A DNA stretch of 64,000 bases from Pseudonocardia sulfidoxydans NBRC 16205 (lineage in GTDB: Bacteria > Actinomycetota > Actinomycetes > Mycobacteriales > Pseudonocardiaceae). The translations under genes were made by a program, and so were the position numbers. Below, piece after piece: positions 18,298 to 27,611 of this stretch. Numbering within the stretch: the stretch's first letter is position 1; the number at the start of each line of letters is the position of its first letter. The notes below the pieces were generated by a model. It was not told where the DNA came from and did not search any database. It saw only the letters and a program-made list of their open reading frames with translations. Location: positions 1-64,000 of the forward strand of contig NZ_BJVJ01000005.1 of assembly GCF_007989085.1 (NCBI RefSeq). The letters run 5' to 3'.

Positions 18298-19472
18298 CGG
18301 GCCGTGGCGGCGACGGTGGAGACGCGGCGCGGGTCGGCGGCCACGGCGGCCCGGTAGACCTGCAGCACCGAGGCGGCGACGACGGGCCAGTCGAACGCGG
18401 CGGCCCGGACGCGGCCCGCGGCCCCGAGCGCGGCGCGGCGGGCGGGGTCGTCCAGCAGCGCGTCGAGGGCCGCGGCGAGCGCCGCGGGGTCGCCGGGCGC
18501 GGCGAGCATCCCGGCGGCCGGCCCGCCGAGGGGGTCGGCGACGACGCGGCGGAACGCGTCGATCTCGCCGGCCAGCACGGGTGTGCCCGCGGCCATGGCC
18601 TCGGTGAGGACCATCCCGAAGCTCTCGCCGCCGAGGTTGGGCGCGCAGTAGACGTCCATCGAACGCAGCGCGGCCGCCTTGGTGGGGTCGTCGACCGGTC
18701 CGAGGACGTCGAGGCGGTCGGCGACGGGCCCGGCGCGGCGGACGAGGGCGTCGCCGTCGCCGCGCCCGACGACGAGCAGCCGCAGCCCGGGTCGGTGCGG
18801 CGCGAGCCGGGCTGCGGCGTCGAGCAGCACGGGCATGCCCTTGCGGGGTTCGTCGAAGCGGCCGAGGAACCCGACGGTCTCGATGCCGGGGCGCGGGTGG
18901 CCCGGGAGCAGCGGCCCGTCGGCGAACAGTCCGACGTCGACACCGTTGGGGATCTCGACGGCGTCGCCGCCCAGGTGCTCGACCTGGACGCGGCGGGCCA
19001 GCGTCGACACGGCGATGCGGGCGGTGACCTTCTCCATGAGTGGGCGCAGCACGCCACCGAACGCGGACAGGGCGCGGGACCGCTCGGTGGAGGTGTGGAA
19101 CGTCGCGACGATCGGCCCCTCCGCGGCCAGCAGCGCGAGGACGGAGATCGAGAACGTCGTGGGTTCGTGCAGGTGGAGCACGTCGAAGGTGTGCTCGGCG
19201 AGCCAGCGCTTCACCCGCGCGTAGGAGACGGGCCCGAACGTCACGCGGGCGACGGACCCGTTGTAGGGCACGCCCAGCGAGCGCCCGGCGGAGGTGACGA
19301 ACGGCGGGAGTGGCGCGTCGCCGGGCTCGCGGTCGTCGTCGGCGGGGGCGAGCACGTCGACGCTGTGGCCCAGCCGGATCAGCGCCCGGGCGAGGTCGAC
19401 GACGTGGGCCTGCACCCCGCCGGGCACGTCGAACGAGTAGGGGCACACGATCCCGATGCGCAGGGGGGTCAT
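18294..19472 (-). CDS. pimA: Phosphatidyl-myo-inositol mannosyltransferase PimA
   Basis: 392-residue GT4 glycosyltransferase that adds the first mannose from GDP-mannose to phosphatidylinositol on the cytoplasmic face. It starts GIVCPYSFDVPGGVQAHV with the GGVQ loop typical of PimA. HLHEPTTFS provides a conserved active-site histidine, GRFDEPRKGMPVLL marks the GDP-sugar site, and GESFGMVLTEAMA is the EX7E motif. The ATG at 19472 overlaps the upstream acyltransferase stop. Operon order pgsA, acyltransferase, pimA matches mycobacteria and supports the call. Confidence 0.95.
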   Translation of the reverse strand: MTPLRIGIVCPYSFDVPGGVQAHVVDLARALIRLGHSVDVLAPADDDREPGDAPLPPFVTSAGRSLGVPYNGSVARVTFGPVSYARVKRWLAEHTFDVLHLHEPTTFSISVLALLAAEGPIVATFHTSTERSRALSAFGGVLRPLMEKVTARIAVSTLARRVQVEHLGGDAVEIPNGVDVGLFADGPLLPGHPRPGIETVGFLGRFDEPRKGMPVLLDAAARLAPHRPGLRLLVVGRGDGDALVRRAGPVADRLDVLGPVDDPTKAAALRSMDVYCAPNLGGESFGMVLTEAMAAGTPVLAGEIDAFRRVVADPLGGPAAGMLAAPGDPAALAAALDALLDDPARRAALGAAGRVRAAAFDWPVVAASVLQVYRAAVAADPRRVSTVAATAR

Positions 19473-20383
19473 GCGACACCGACCGGGTCGGGCGCGTCGG
19501 TGGTGAAGACCGGCTGCAGCATGTGCCAGTCCTGCGGGCTGGTGCGGATTCCGGCGGTGAACGCGTCGGCCAGCGTCTGGGTGGCGGCGGGCACCGCGGC
19601 CCGGCCTGCGACGTCGATCGCGTCGCCGACGTCGATGCGCCAGCCGCGGCCGTCGAAGCTGGTGTGTGCGGGCATGAGCAGTGCCCCGGTCATGGCCGCG
19701 AGCCGGGCCGGTCCTGCGGGCATGCGGGCGCGCTCGCCGAGGAGCGTGACGTCGACACCCGCTGCGGACAGGTCGCGGTCGGCGACGAGGCAGACCAGTC
19801 CCCCGGCGCGCAGCCGCGCGACGAGCCCCCGGTAAGCGGCGGCGCCGTCGTCGGAGGCGAAGACCTCGAACCCCAGCGACTCCCGGTAGCCGACGAAGCG
19901 TTCGTAGACGGCGGCGGGCCGCAGCCGTTCGACGACCGTGCTGAAACCGGGGTGCAGGCCTGCGCGGCGCATGATCTCGATGACCCACACGCCGGCGGCG
20001 TCCCAGTTCCCGCTGTGCGGCAGCGCGAGCACGACCCCGCGACCGGCGCGCATGGCCTCCAGCGCCGGTTCGAGACCGGTGCCGGCGGTGCCGGTCACGA
20101 TTGCCGCCGGGTCCATGACGGGCAGCCGGAACGCCTCGCACCAGTACCGGGCGTAGCTGCGCATACCGTCGCGGACCAGCGCGTCGAGCTCGGCGGGGCC
20201 GGCGTCGGGGACGACGCGGGCGAGGTTGGCGCGCAGCCGCAGCACGCCGGGCCCCGCGCGGCGGGCGGCGAGGACGCCCGCGGTGTCGAAGATCCGGGAC
20301 GCGACACCGCCGGGCAGCGCCTTCACCACGCCCCAGCCGGCGCCGTAGGCGAGGTTCGCGAGTCGCTCGCCGGACGCGGTCAC
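19469..20383 (-). CDS. Phosphatidylinositol mannoside acyltransferase
   Basis: 304-residue membrane-associated acyltransferase of the LpxL/HtrB-like family. The catalytic HX4D motif is in LPHSGNWDAAG (about 125-135), and further family blocks are FEVFASDDGAAAYRGLV and GLVCLVADRDLSAAGVDVTLLG. In mycobacteria the gene in this position (PatA) acylates the mannose of PIM1/PIM2. The GTG start at 20383 overlaps the pgsA stop (GTGA). Family and operon context agree; acyl specificity is inferred. Confidence 0.92.
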   Translation of the reverse strand: MTASGERLANLAYGAGWGVVKALPGGVASRIFDTAGVLAARRAGPGVLRLRANLARVVPDAGPAELDALVRDGMRSYARYWCEAFRLPVMDPAAIVTGTAGTGLEPALEAMRAGRGVVLALPHSGNWDAAGVWVIEIMRRAGLHPGFSTVVERLRPAAVYERFVGYRESLGFEVFASDDGAAAYRGLVARLRAGGLVCLVADRDLSAAGVDVTLLGERARMPAGPARLAAMTGALLMPAHTSFDGRGWRIDVGDAIDVAGRAAVPAATQTLADAFTAGIRTSPQDWHMLQPVFTTDAPDPVGVA

Positions 20384-21000
20384 TGCTCGGCCCGCTCGGC
20401 GGCCTGCGCGCTGCGGTGCACCGCGACGATCCGCTCGCCCACCGTCCAGATCGACAGCGCCGCGAGCAGCCACAGCGCCACGGCCAGCGCGTTCGGCACG
20501 CCGACGCCCTCGAGGAACGTCCCGAGCAGCGTGATGATCAGCCGTTCCGCGCGCTCGACGAGCCCCCCGTCCGCGCGCAGGCCCGATGCCTCGGCGCGCG
20601 CCTTGACGTAGGAGGTGATCTGGCTCGCGACCAGGCAGATCAGCGCCGCGATGCCCAGGGTGCGCTGCTCCCCCATCCCGAGGCACCACCACGCGAGCCC
20701 GGCGAACAGGGCGCCGTCGGCAATCCGGTCGCACACCGAGTCGAGCACGCCGCCGAACAGCGTCGACCGGCCACGGGCCCGGGCCATCGCCCCGTCGACG
20801 AGGTCGAACAGCACGAACAGGGTGATGATCCACGGGCCGAGCGCGAGCTGGCCGCGCGGCAGGAACCACAGCGCCGCCGCGACGGACCCGACCGTCCCGA
20901 CGACGGTGACCACGTCCGGGGTGATGCCGCGCTCCACCAGCGCGCGACCGATCGGATCGGTGACACGGTTGACGGCGGCACGGGCGAAGACGTTGAGCAT
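20380..21000 (-). CDS. pgsA: Phosphatidylinositol phosphate synthase (CDP-alcohol phosphotransferase)
   Basis: 206 residues with six predicted membrane helices. The catalytic metal-binding signature is intact, with DLVDGAMAR followed eight residues later by GGVLDSVCD. It condenses CDP-diacylglycerol with inositol-1-phosphate to make the PI precursor that PimA uses. I chose the ATG at 21000 (MLNVFARAAVNRVTDPIG), which matches the family start; an in-frame extension upstream is not protein-like. It is coupled to the acyltransferase gene downstream. Confidence 0.94.
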   Translation of the reverse strand: MLNVFARAAVNRVTDPIGRALVERGITPDVVTVVGTVGSVAAALWFLPRGQLALGPWIITLFVLFDLVDGAMARARGRSTLFGGVLDSVCDRIADGALFAGLAWWCLGMGEQRTLGIAALICLVASQITSYVKARAEASGLRADGGLVERAERLIITLLGTFLEGVGVPNALAVALWLLAALSIWTVGERIVAVHRSAQAAERAEQ

Positions 21001-21061
21001 CGGCTGCGGCCGACTCCTGGCGTTCGGGCGGACGGTGACGAGGGACGTGACCGTCCCCAGA

Positions 21062-21634
21062 CTAGTCGTGCGAGGCCCTCGACCCGGTGGCGGGCACGCC
21101 GCTCTCAGGAGCTTCCCAGGCTTGCGCGAGCAGCTCACGGGTCTCCGAGAGCAGCTGCGGGATGACCTTCGTCTGGCCGACGACGGCGATGAAGTTCGCG
21201 TCGCCGCCCCAGCGGGGAACGACGTGCTGGTGCAGGTGGTCGGCCAGCGAGCCGCCCGCGACCGTCCCCAGGTTGAGCCCCACGTTGAACGCGTGCGGCG
21301 CCGCGACCTTCTTCATCGCCCGGATCGCCTGCTGGGTGAAGGCCATCAGCTCCGCCGACTCGTCGGCCGTGAGGTCCTCGAGCTCAGCGACGTGGCGGTA
21401 CGGCAGCACCATGAGGTGCCCCGGGTTGTACGGGTGCAGGTTGAGCAGCGCGAACACGCTCGTCCCCCGCGCGACGACGAGGCCCTCGTCGTCGGGCAGG
21501 CGGGGAATGCGGCAGAACGGGCAGCCGCTCTCCCCCGCCTCCTTGATGTAGGCGAGCCGGTGGGGCGTCCACAACCGACGGAAAGCGTCGGGAGTGCCCA
21601 CCCCGTCCTGGGGTTCCAGCACCGGCTCGCTCAT
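21062..21634 (-). CDS. HIT-domain hydrolase/phosphorylase (Ap4A-type)
   Basis: 190 residues. The histidine triad is HLHQHVVPR (about 133-141). An N-terminal CPFCRIP pair suggests a structural metal site, and HPYNPGHLMVLPYRHV is the upstream HIT block. Proteins at this position between thrS and pgsA in actinobacteria act on dinucleoside polyphosphates such as Ap4A. It lies 61 bp upstream of pgsA and 21 bp downstream of thrS. Identity as a HIT protein is certain; substrate comes from family knowledge. Confidence 0.94.
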   Translation of the reverse strand: MSEPVLEPQDGVGTPDAFRRLWTPHRLAYIKEAGESGCPFCRIPRLPDDEGLVVARGTSVFALLNLHPYNPGHLMVLPYRHVAELEDLTADESAELMAFTQQAIRAMKKVAAPHAFNVGLNLGTVAGGSLADHLHQHVVPRWGGDANFIAVVGQTKVIPQLLSETRELLAQAWEAPESGVPATGSRASHD

Positions 21635-21655
21635 GCCCCGAATCCTATGCAGCGC

Positions 21656-23710
21656 CTACCGGGCGACGACGGCGAAGGTCTCCGCGGTCGGGGAGGCGTT
21701 CTCCCGGCGGTCGATCCAGCTGCACAGCGCCTCGACCGCGTCGGCGACCGGCACACCGTTGACCTGGGTGCCGTCGCGGAACCGGAAGCTGACCGCGCCC
21801 GCCTCCACGTCGCGCGCGCCGGCCAGCAGCATGAACGGCACCTTCTGCAGGGTGTGCGTGCGGATCTTCTTCTGCATCCGGTCGTCGCCGGCGTCGAGCT
21901 CGACGCGCACGCCACGCGCCTTGAGCGCTGCGACGACCTCCTGCACGGCAGGTACCTGGTCGTCGGTCACCGGGATCGCGACGGCCTGCACCGGGGCGAG
22001 CCACGCCGGGAACGCGCCCGCGTAGTGCTCCAGCAGCACCCCGAAGAACCGTTCGATCGACCCGAACAGCGCCCGGTGGATCATGATCGGCTCCTGGCGG
22101 GAGCCGTCACCGGCGGTGTACTCGAGGTCGAACAGGCCGGGCTCCATCAGGTCGACCTGGATCGTCGACAGCTGCCAGGTGCGGCCGATGGCGTCCTTGG
22201 CCTGGACGCTGATCTTCGGCGCGTAGAACGCCGCACCGCCGGGGTCGAGCACCAGCTCCAGCCCCGACGCCTCCGCCGCCTCGCGCAGCGCCTCGGTGGC
22301 CATCTCCCAGTCCTCGTCGCTGCCGATCGACTTCTCCGGGTCGCGCGTCGACAGCTCCAGGTAGAACTCGTCGAGCCCGTAGTCGCGCAGCAGGTCGAGC
22401 ACGAACGTCAGCAGCGAGCGGATCTCGTCCTGCATCTGCTCGCGGGAGCAGTAGATGTGCGCGTCGTCCTGGGTGAAGCCGCGGGCCCGGGTGAGGCCGT
22501 GGACCACACCGGACTTCTCGTAGCGGTACACCTGCCCGAACTCGAACAGCCGCAGCGGCAGCTCGCGGTAGGACCGCCCGCGCGACCGGAAGATCAGGTT
22601 GTGCATCGGGCAGTTCATCGGCTTCAGGTAGTAGTCCTGCGCCTGGCGCCGCAGCTCCCCGTCGGCGCCGAACTCGGCGTCGACCTGCATGGGCGGGAAC
22701 ATGCCGTCGGCGTACCACTCCAGGTGTCGCGAGGTGTGGAACAGCTGCGCTTTGGTGATGTGCGGGGTGTTGACGAACTCGTAGCCCGCCTCCTCGTGGC
22801 GCCGCCGCGCGTAGTCCTCCATCTGCTTGCGCACCACCCCGCCCCTGGGGTGGAACACCGGCAGGCCCGAGCCGATCTCGTCGGGGAAGGAGAACAGGTC
22901 GAGCTCGGCGCCGAGGCGGCGGTGGTCGCGCTTCTCCGCCTCCAGCAACCGGTCGAGGTAGAGGTCGAGCTGCTCGGTGGACTCCCACGCGGTGCCGTAG
23001 ATGCGCTGCAGCATCGGGTTCTTCTCGCTGCCCCGCCAGTACGCGGCGGCGCTACGCATCAGCTTGAACGCCGGGATGAACTTCGTCGTCGGCACGTGCG
23101 GGCCGCGACACAGGTCCGACCAGACGACCTCGCCGGTGTGGGCATGCACATTGTCGTAGGCGGTGAGCTCGCCCGAGCCGTCGACCTCGACCACGTCGTC
23201 GTCCGGGGCGCCCTTGAGCTCGATGAGCTCCAGCTTGTAGGGCTCGTCGGCCAGCTCCTTGCGGGCCTCATCGAGCGAGTCGTAGCGACGCCGGGAGAAC
23301 CGCTGCCCCGCCTTGATGATCTTCTTCATCGCCGACTCGAGCTTCGACAGGTCCTCGGGCGTGAACGGCTGCGCGACGTCGAAGTCGTAGTAGAACCCGT
23401 CGGTCACCGGCGGGCCGATGCCGAGCTTCGCGTCCGGGTTCACCTGCTGCACCGCCTGGGCGAGCACGTGCGCGGCGGAGTGGCGGATGACGGCGCGGCC
23501 GTCCTCGGTGTCGGCGCCCACGGCCTCGACGGTGACGTCGGCGTCGGGGGTCCACGCGAGGTCACGCAGCGTGCCCTCGGCGTCGCGGACCACGACGACG
23601 GCACTCGGGCCGTTGGACGGCAGGCCTGCCTCGCGCACCGCGGCCCCGGCCGTCGTACCGGCCGGCACCCGGACGGTGGCGGACGCGGGCTGGGCGGATG
23701 GTGCGGACAC
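21656..23710 (-). CDS. thrS: Threonyl-tRNA synthetase
   Basis: 684-residue class II aminoacyl-tRNA synthetase. Domains in order: TGS-like N-terminus (about 5-70), editing domain with [13 protein letters not shown], then the catalytic core with [27 protein letters not shown] zinc and motif 2 sequence, and [12 protein letters not shown]. The C-terminal anticodon-binding domain follows. Full length. The GTG start at 23710 has GGAGG upstream. First gene of a run extending to pimA, all on the minus strand. Confidence 0.97.
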   Translation of the reverse strand: MSAPSAQPASATVRVPAGTTAGAAVREAGLPSNGPSAVVVVRDAEGTLRDLAWTPDADVTVEAVGADTEDGRAVIRHSAAHVLAQAVQQVNPDAKLGIGPPVTDGFYYDFDVAQPFTPEDLSKLESAMKKIIKAGQRFSRRRYDSLDEARKELADEPYKLELIELKGAPDDDVVEVDGSGELTAYDNVHAHTGEVVWSDLCRGPHVPTTKFIPAFKLMRSAAAYWRGSEKNPMLQRIYGTAWESTEQLDLYLDRLLEAEKRDHRRLGAELDLFSFPDEIGSGLPVFHPRGGVVRKQMEDYARRRHEEAGYEFVNTPHITKAQLFHTSRHLEWYADGMFPPMQVDAEFGADGELRRQAQDYYLKPMNCPMHNLIFRSRGRSYRELPLRLFEFGQVYRYEKSGVVHGLTRARGFTQDDAHIYCSREQMQDEIRSLLTFVLDLLRDYGLDEFYLELSTRDPEKSIGSDEDWEMATEALREAAEASGLELVLDPGGAAFYAPKISVQAKDAIGRTWQLSTIQVDLMEPGLFDLEYTAGDGSRQEPIMIHRALFGSIERFFGVLLEHYAGAFPAWLAPVQAVAIPVTDDQVPAVQEVVAALKARGVRVELDAGDDRMQKKIRTHTLQKVPFMLLAGARDVEAGAVSFRFRDGTQVNGVPVADAVEALCSWIDRRENASPTAETFAVVAR

Positions 23711-23752
23711 GACTTGCCTCCGAAGGACACGTACGGATGTGTGCGGTCGAGG

Positions 23753-25591
23753 CTATCGCCCGGGGTCGGCCCGGTTCCCGCCGTCCCGCCCGGCGGCGTC
23801 TCGGTCCTCGCCGAGACCGACAGGAGTGCTGTCCACGTGACCCGGGACAGCACTCGCGTCGGTCTCGGTGCGGCAGGCCGGCTCGAACAGCGATCCCGCC
23901 GTCTCCGCCGCACGCGGGCCCGGGACGGCGAAGGGTTGCGCCACGAGCGGTTGCCCGAGCGCGGCGGCCGGCCACCCGGGCACCCGGGTCGGCTGCGCCA
24001 CCGCAGCCGCACGGGTTGCGCCGGTGCTCGTGTGGCGGCCCGGGCCGTGGCCGGCGGCGGCCGGGGCCGTCCCGTCGGGGGCGGCGTGCCGGCCGCCGAA
24101 CCACGGATGCGGCTCGGGGCCGTCGACGGGCGGGGCGGAGTCCCGCGTGAGCGGCGCGGCCGGGTCGTCGGCGGACGGGGCCGGTTGGGCCGGGACGACG
24201 CCGGTGAAGAGCGCGGAGCCGGAGAGGCTGTCGTCGGTGGCGACGTCGTCGAGGGCCTCGACGACGTCCGTCGCGGTCGCGGCACCGCCGGGGCCGGCGC
24301 CGTGGCCGAGGACGGAGGCGGTCGACCAGCCGGCGGCGCGGCCGCTCACCGGCATCGCGGTGGGCGGCGACGGGACGGGCGGGGCGGGCTCGACCGGCCG
24401 GGCCGGGACCGCGGGCATCGCGACGGGTGTCGCCGGGGCGGCCGGGGTCGGGGTCGGGGTCGGGGTCGGCACAGCAGCGGCCGACGCCGGCTGCGGCGCC
24501 GCGACCGCCGGAGCCGCAGGTGCGGCCGGCCGTGCCGGGAGCGCCGCCGGGTTGGACCCGAGGCTCGCGGTGATCGGGTGCGGGCCGGCGGCGACCGGCT
24601 CCGGGGTCCGGGTCTGCGCCAGGGGCAGCGCGGTGGTGACGGGCTCGGCGTCGACCGGCGCCGGTTTCTCGGCCGGGCCGGGCGTCTCCCCGCTCTGCGC
24701 CGCCACGGGCGTTTCCACGGCCTGCGCGGCCGCGGGCGTCTCCCCGGCCTGCGCCGCCGCACGCATCTCCCCGGCCTGCGCCGCCGCACGCGTCTCCCCG
24801 GCCTGCGCGGCTGCAGGCGTCGAGGCGGCGTGCTCCGGTGCCGCGGGGGTGCGCGCGGCGATCCGCACGGTGGCCTCGATCGCCGAGTCGATGACCTCCG
24901 GGGTGAACCCGCCGGGGACGGCGGCCACAGCGCCACCGGGGCCGACGGGGGCGACTGGGCCGACGGGGGCGGCGGGCCCCACGCCACCGGGAGCGCCGGG
25001 CACGGCGGCGTTCCACCCGGGCGGGGGCGCGCCGGCCGGGGGCTCGGCGCGCACACCGTCGCCGGCCCACCAGGGGCCCTGGGCGCCGGACTGCGCGGGG
25101 GTGAAGAGATCGGCCCCCGGCGGCGGCGCGGCGGGACCGCGCAGCGGCAGCGGCACGAGCGTCGCCGTGTCGATACGGCCCAGCCGTCGCCGGACCCGGC
25201 GCAGAGCCCGCGGCGGGCCCTCGACCAGCAGCGACAGCACGAGCCGGTCGCCGAGCGGGTCGTGCACCGTCCGCAGCAGCTGGTGCAGCCGGTCGCCGTG
25301 GGCGACCACGACCTCGGTGGGCTCGGGGCCACCGATCGAGATCCGCGCCGCATCGAGCGCGGCGCGGATGACGTCGGCCTGCCCGGCGCACACCGTCTCG
25401 AGGTCCTCGGGGGCACCGTCGCGGGAGCGGGACGTCAGCAACATCCCGCTACCCGCGTCGAGCAGCGCCGCGACCACCACCGCACGGTCGCGGACGAGGG
25501 CCGCCAGGGTGGCGTCCGGCGATCGCGCCGGTGCGTCACCCCCTACGACACGCGGAGGGACGCCGGGCTGGACGGGGCCGTTCGCGTTCAC
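23753..25591 (-). CDS. Roadblock/LC7-like N-terminal domain with long Pro/Ala-rich tail
   Basis: 612 residues. Residues 25-140 (LAALVRDRAVVVAALLDAGSGMLL to PRALRRVRRRLGRID) resemble the two neighbouring roadblock-type proteins in length and strand pattern. The remaining 450 residues are low complexity (Pro, Ala, Val) and include imperfect nine-residue repeats around AAAQAGET (encoded near 24700-24820). No catalytic motif, signal peptide or membrane span. I infer a scaffold or regulatory protein using the first domain for dimerisation. It is the last gene of a three-gene minus-strand run. The domain call is by analogy and should be tested structurally. Confidence 0.65.
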   Translation of the reverse strand: MNANGPVQPGVPPRVVGGDAPARSPDATLAALVRDRAVVVAALLDAGSGMLLTSRSRDGAPEDLETVCAGQADVIRAALDAARISIGGPEPTEVVVAHGDRLHQLLRTVHDPLGDRLVLSLLVEGPPRALRRVRRRLGRIDTATLVPLPLRGPAAPPPGADLFTPAQSGAQGPWWAGDGVRAEPPAGAPPPGWNAAVPGAPGGVGPAAPVGPVAPVGPGGAVAAVPGGFTPEVIDSAIEATVRIAARTPAAPEHAASTPAAAQAGETRAAAQAGEMRAAAQAGETPAAAQAVETPVAAQSGETPGPAEKPAPVDAEPVTTALPLAQTRTPEPVAAGPHPITASLGSNPAALPARPAAPAAPAVAAPQPASAAAVPTPTPTPTPAAPATPVAMPAVPARPVEPAPPVPSPPTAMPVSGRAAGWSTASVLGHGAGPGGAATATDVVEALDDVATDDSLSGSALFTGVVPAQPAPSADDPAAPLTRDSAPPVDGPEPHPWFGGRHAAPDGTAPAAAGHGPGRHTSTGATRAAAVAQPTRVPGWPAAALGQPLVAQPFAVPGPRAAETAGSLFEPACRTETDASAVPGHVDSTPVGLGEDRDAAGRDGGNRADPGR

Positions 25592-25610
25592 CTCGCGTGG
25601 GGGTTCCTGG

Positions 25611-26054
25611 TCAGCGCTGGGCGTTCGAGGGGAAGAACTGACCCTCGGGCCCGGCCTGGACGGGACGGGCGTTGGCGGACGGGTGCGCCAGGTAGAAGTC
25701 CTGCTCGATCACCCGCAGGTCGCGCCGCGCCATGGCGAGGTTGGCCTGCGCCCGGTTGAGCACCAGGTAGAAGAACAGCTTCTCGTCGGTGCCGCGGATG
25801 AGCCGCAGCAGGTGGTACTGGGTGTCGAGGGTGATGAGGATGTCCTCGATGTTCTCCCGCAGGCCCAGCTTCTGGACGACCTCGAGCTTGGTGCGGATCA
25901 CGTCGCTGTTGCCCGGGCCCGCGACGTCGAGGTCGAACTCGGCGCTGCCGCCACGCGAGCCCAGCATCATGCCGCTGTCCCAGTCGACCAGGGCCACCGC
26001 GAAAGCACCCTTGATATTCGCGGCCATGTCGAGCGAGTGCTCGATGTTGCTCAT
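25611..26054 (-). CDS. Roadblock/LC7 domain protein
   Basis: 147 residues, essentially one roadblock/LC7 domain: IKGAFAVALVDWDSGMMLGS, then ENIEDILITLDTQYHLLRLI and KLFFYLVLNRAQANLAMAR. These small dimeric proteins regulate Ras-like GTPases (MglB type) or, in actinobacteria, appear in conservons with kinases and GTPases. No GTPase or kinase neighbour is present here. The ATG at 26054 follows GGAG at good spacing. Flanked on both sides by genes with similar domains. Confidence 0.88.
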   Translation of the reverse strand: MSNIEHSLDMAANIKGAFAVALVDWDSGMMLGSRGGSAEFDLDVAGPGNSDVIRTKLEVVQKLGLRENIEDILITLDTQYHLLRLIRGTDEKLFFYLVLNRAQANLAMARRDLRVIEQDFYLAHPSANARPVQAGPEGQFFPSNAQR

Positions 26055-26185
26055 TTTCGTCTCCTTGTCGGGGGTCGTTCGAGACTGTTGCCCGGGCGTT
26101 GTCCGGGCCGGGGAAACCGGAGCCTAGCGCACCGATTCCGAGCGACTGGAATCCTTCGCCGGAAGGGTATTCCCGGCGCCCGGCG

Positions 26186-27106
26186 CTACATCATTCGGCG
26201 TAGCCCGGCCAGTAGTCGTTTCATGGTCGGGACGTCGTCGGCCCAGGAACCCGGTGTCCCGGCCGCCGGCCGGGCCGTCGCCGCCCGCGGCGGGGCCGGC
26301 GGCGCCGGTGGCGTGGTGCCGCGGGTCCGTCTCGGCAACGCGGCCTGCGGTCCCGCGGCGGCGACCGGCGCCGCACCGTCGGGCCGCGGCCCGGCCGGGT
26401 CCGCTCGTTCGGCCGCGCCGGAGCGCACGGGGTCGCCCGGCCGGCCGGGCGCCGCGGGCCGCTCGGCCCCGGCGAGACGAGGAGCGGGCAGGGCCGTCCC
26501 ACCCGCCATGGCGGCGGGCGGCGAGGGGCGCGCGGGCAGACCTGCCCGGGAGCCGGCCGTGTAGCTGTTGGACTGCAACGGGATCGACGGTGCTGCCCGC
26601 GAGTAGGGCGACGGCTGGACACGGTCGGTGACGCGCGCCTGGACCTGCTCGGCCCTGGACTGCGGCACGCCGACGTGGGCGGTCCCGCCGCTCGCCGCCC
26701 CCGGCGCGAGGAGCTCCGCGACGGCGGCTGCGACCTCCGGTGCCGCGAGGTCGCGGCGGGCGGCGGCGAGGTTGGAGCGACCCCGCTGCAGGCGGAGGTA
26801 GACGATCGCGGTGCGGCCCGCGACCGCGATCGGCCGCAGTACGTGGAAGCTGCGCCGGGAGGTGACGGTGACGTCGTCGACCGCGTCGCCGCCACCGTGT
26901 CCGACGGCGCCCGACAGGCGTGTCCCGGCGGCCGCGAGCATGCCGACGGCACTCATGTCGACATCGTCGTCGACCCCGTGCGAAATTGCGGTGACCAGCT
27001 CTCCGGAATCACCGTCGAGCACGCACAGAAAAGTCGCACCCGGAATCTCGATCAGGGCGCGTACGGCGCTCGCGAAAGCGATCACGGCATAGTCTCGCAC
27101 AACCAT
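26186..27106 (-). CDS. Roadblock/LC7-like domain protein with Ala/Pro-rich tail
   Basis: 306 residues. Residues 1-125 (FASAVRALIEIPGATFLCVLDGDSGELV, then RSFHVLRPIAVAGRTAIVYLRLQRGRSNLAAARRD) share the strand-helix layout of the roadblock protein downstream, including the closing NLAxARRDL segment. The rest is Pro/Ala/Arg-rich and disordered, ending in a basic LKRLLAGLRRMM-like amphipathic helix (TMKRLLAGLRRMM), which could touch a membrane. First gene of the three-gene run, divergent from a class A PBP. Function unknown; ATG at 27106 lacks a strong ribosome-binding site. Confidence 0.7.
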   Translation of the reverse strand: MVVRDYAVIAFASAVRALIEIPGATFLCVLDGDSGELVTAISHGVDDDVDMSAVGMLAAAGTRLSGAVGHGGGDAVDDVTVTSRRSFHVLRPIAVAGRTAIVYLRLQRGRSNLAAARRDLAAPEVAAAVAELLAPGAASGGTAHVGVPQSRAEQVQARVTDRVQPSPYSRAAPSIPLQSNSYTAGSRAGLPARPSPPAAMAGGTALPAPRLAGAERPAAPGRPGDPVRSGAAERADPAGPRPDGAAPVAAAGPQAALPRRTRGTTPPAPPAPPRAATARPAAGTPGSWADDVPTMKRLLAGLRRMM

Positions 27107-27611
27107 TCCAAGATCGATTCATCAGCCCTCTCAGCGCAATTACCGTCCGCTTACGGTCGATTACACTAATCTGTTCGGGCGTGTATCGACTACTCCTTTC
27201 GGCACTATCGGAGGGCTCCGGGCGGGACAGCCTCCGGCACCCGTCCGACGACGGACCGAAACCCGGCCACGCCGGGCCCCGATCGGCATGCCGCGGACGT
27301 CCCACCGTGTCCCCCGGCCACACGGACCGCCGGGCCCGCACCACCGCCGTCGGACACCCGGGCCCACCGCGCCAGGCGGGGCGCGACAGCCAGACCGGAC
27401 GCGTCCGGTCGGGCGGCGACGACTACGCGCCGTCGCCGAATATCGGCGGCGGCGACAGTGCGGGGCCGAACCGGTGACTGCATTCGGGTGATCTCTGCGT
27501 ACTCGCCGCACCGCGACGTCGGAGGGTCACGTTGACGTCACGACCAGTTCGCGACCGGGCTCCGACCCGGCCCGTCGTGGACCACCGCGACGCCGAGAGG
27601 AGTACCCGCGG
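27107..27611. promoter_or_regulatory. Divergent intergenic region between roadblock genes and PBP
   Basis: 505 bp without a convincing gene; open frames here are Arg/Pro-rich and lack ribosome-binding sites. The left 110 bp is AT-rich. It holds a good plus-strand promoter, TTACCG (27140-27145) with a 16-bp spacer and TACACT (27162-27167). This gives a long leader of about 430 bases before the PBP GTG. The leader is GC-rich and contains several possible hairpins, but no riboswitch that I recognise. Confidence 0.5.
27140..27167 (+). promoter_or_regulatory. Predicted sigma-70-type promoter for the PBP gene
   Basis: TTACCG (-35) and TACACT (-10) with a 16-bp spacer, inside the only AT-rich stretch of the gap. 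Transcription would start near 27174. It is the best-scoring pair by eye but unproven. Confidence 0.45.

Noticed and set aside
20615..25759. 1714-codon plus-strand open frame opposite pgsA, HIT, thrS and a roadblock gene
   Set aside because: Antisense shadow of conserved enzymes; the reading is low-complexity Arg/Val/Asp with no domain.
27181..27477. 98-codon plus-strand frame downstream of the predicted promoter
   Set aside because: Pro/Arg/Gly composition, no ribosome-binding site and no domain; read instead as the PBP leader.
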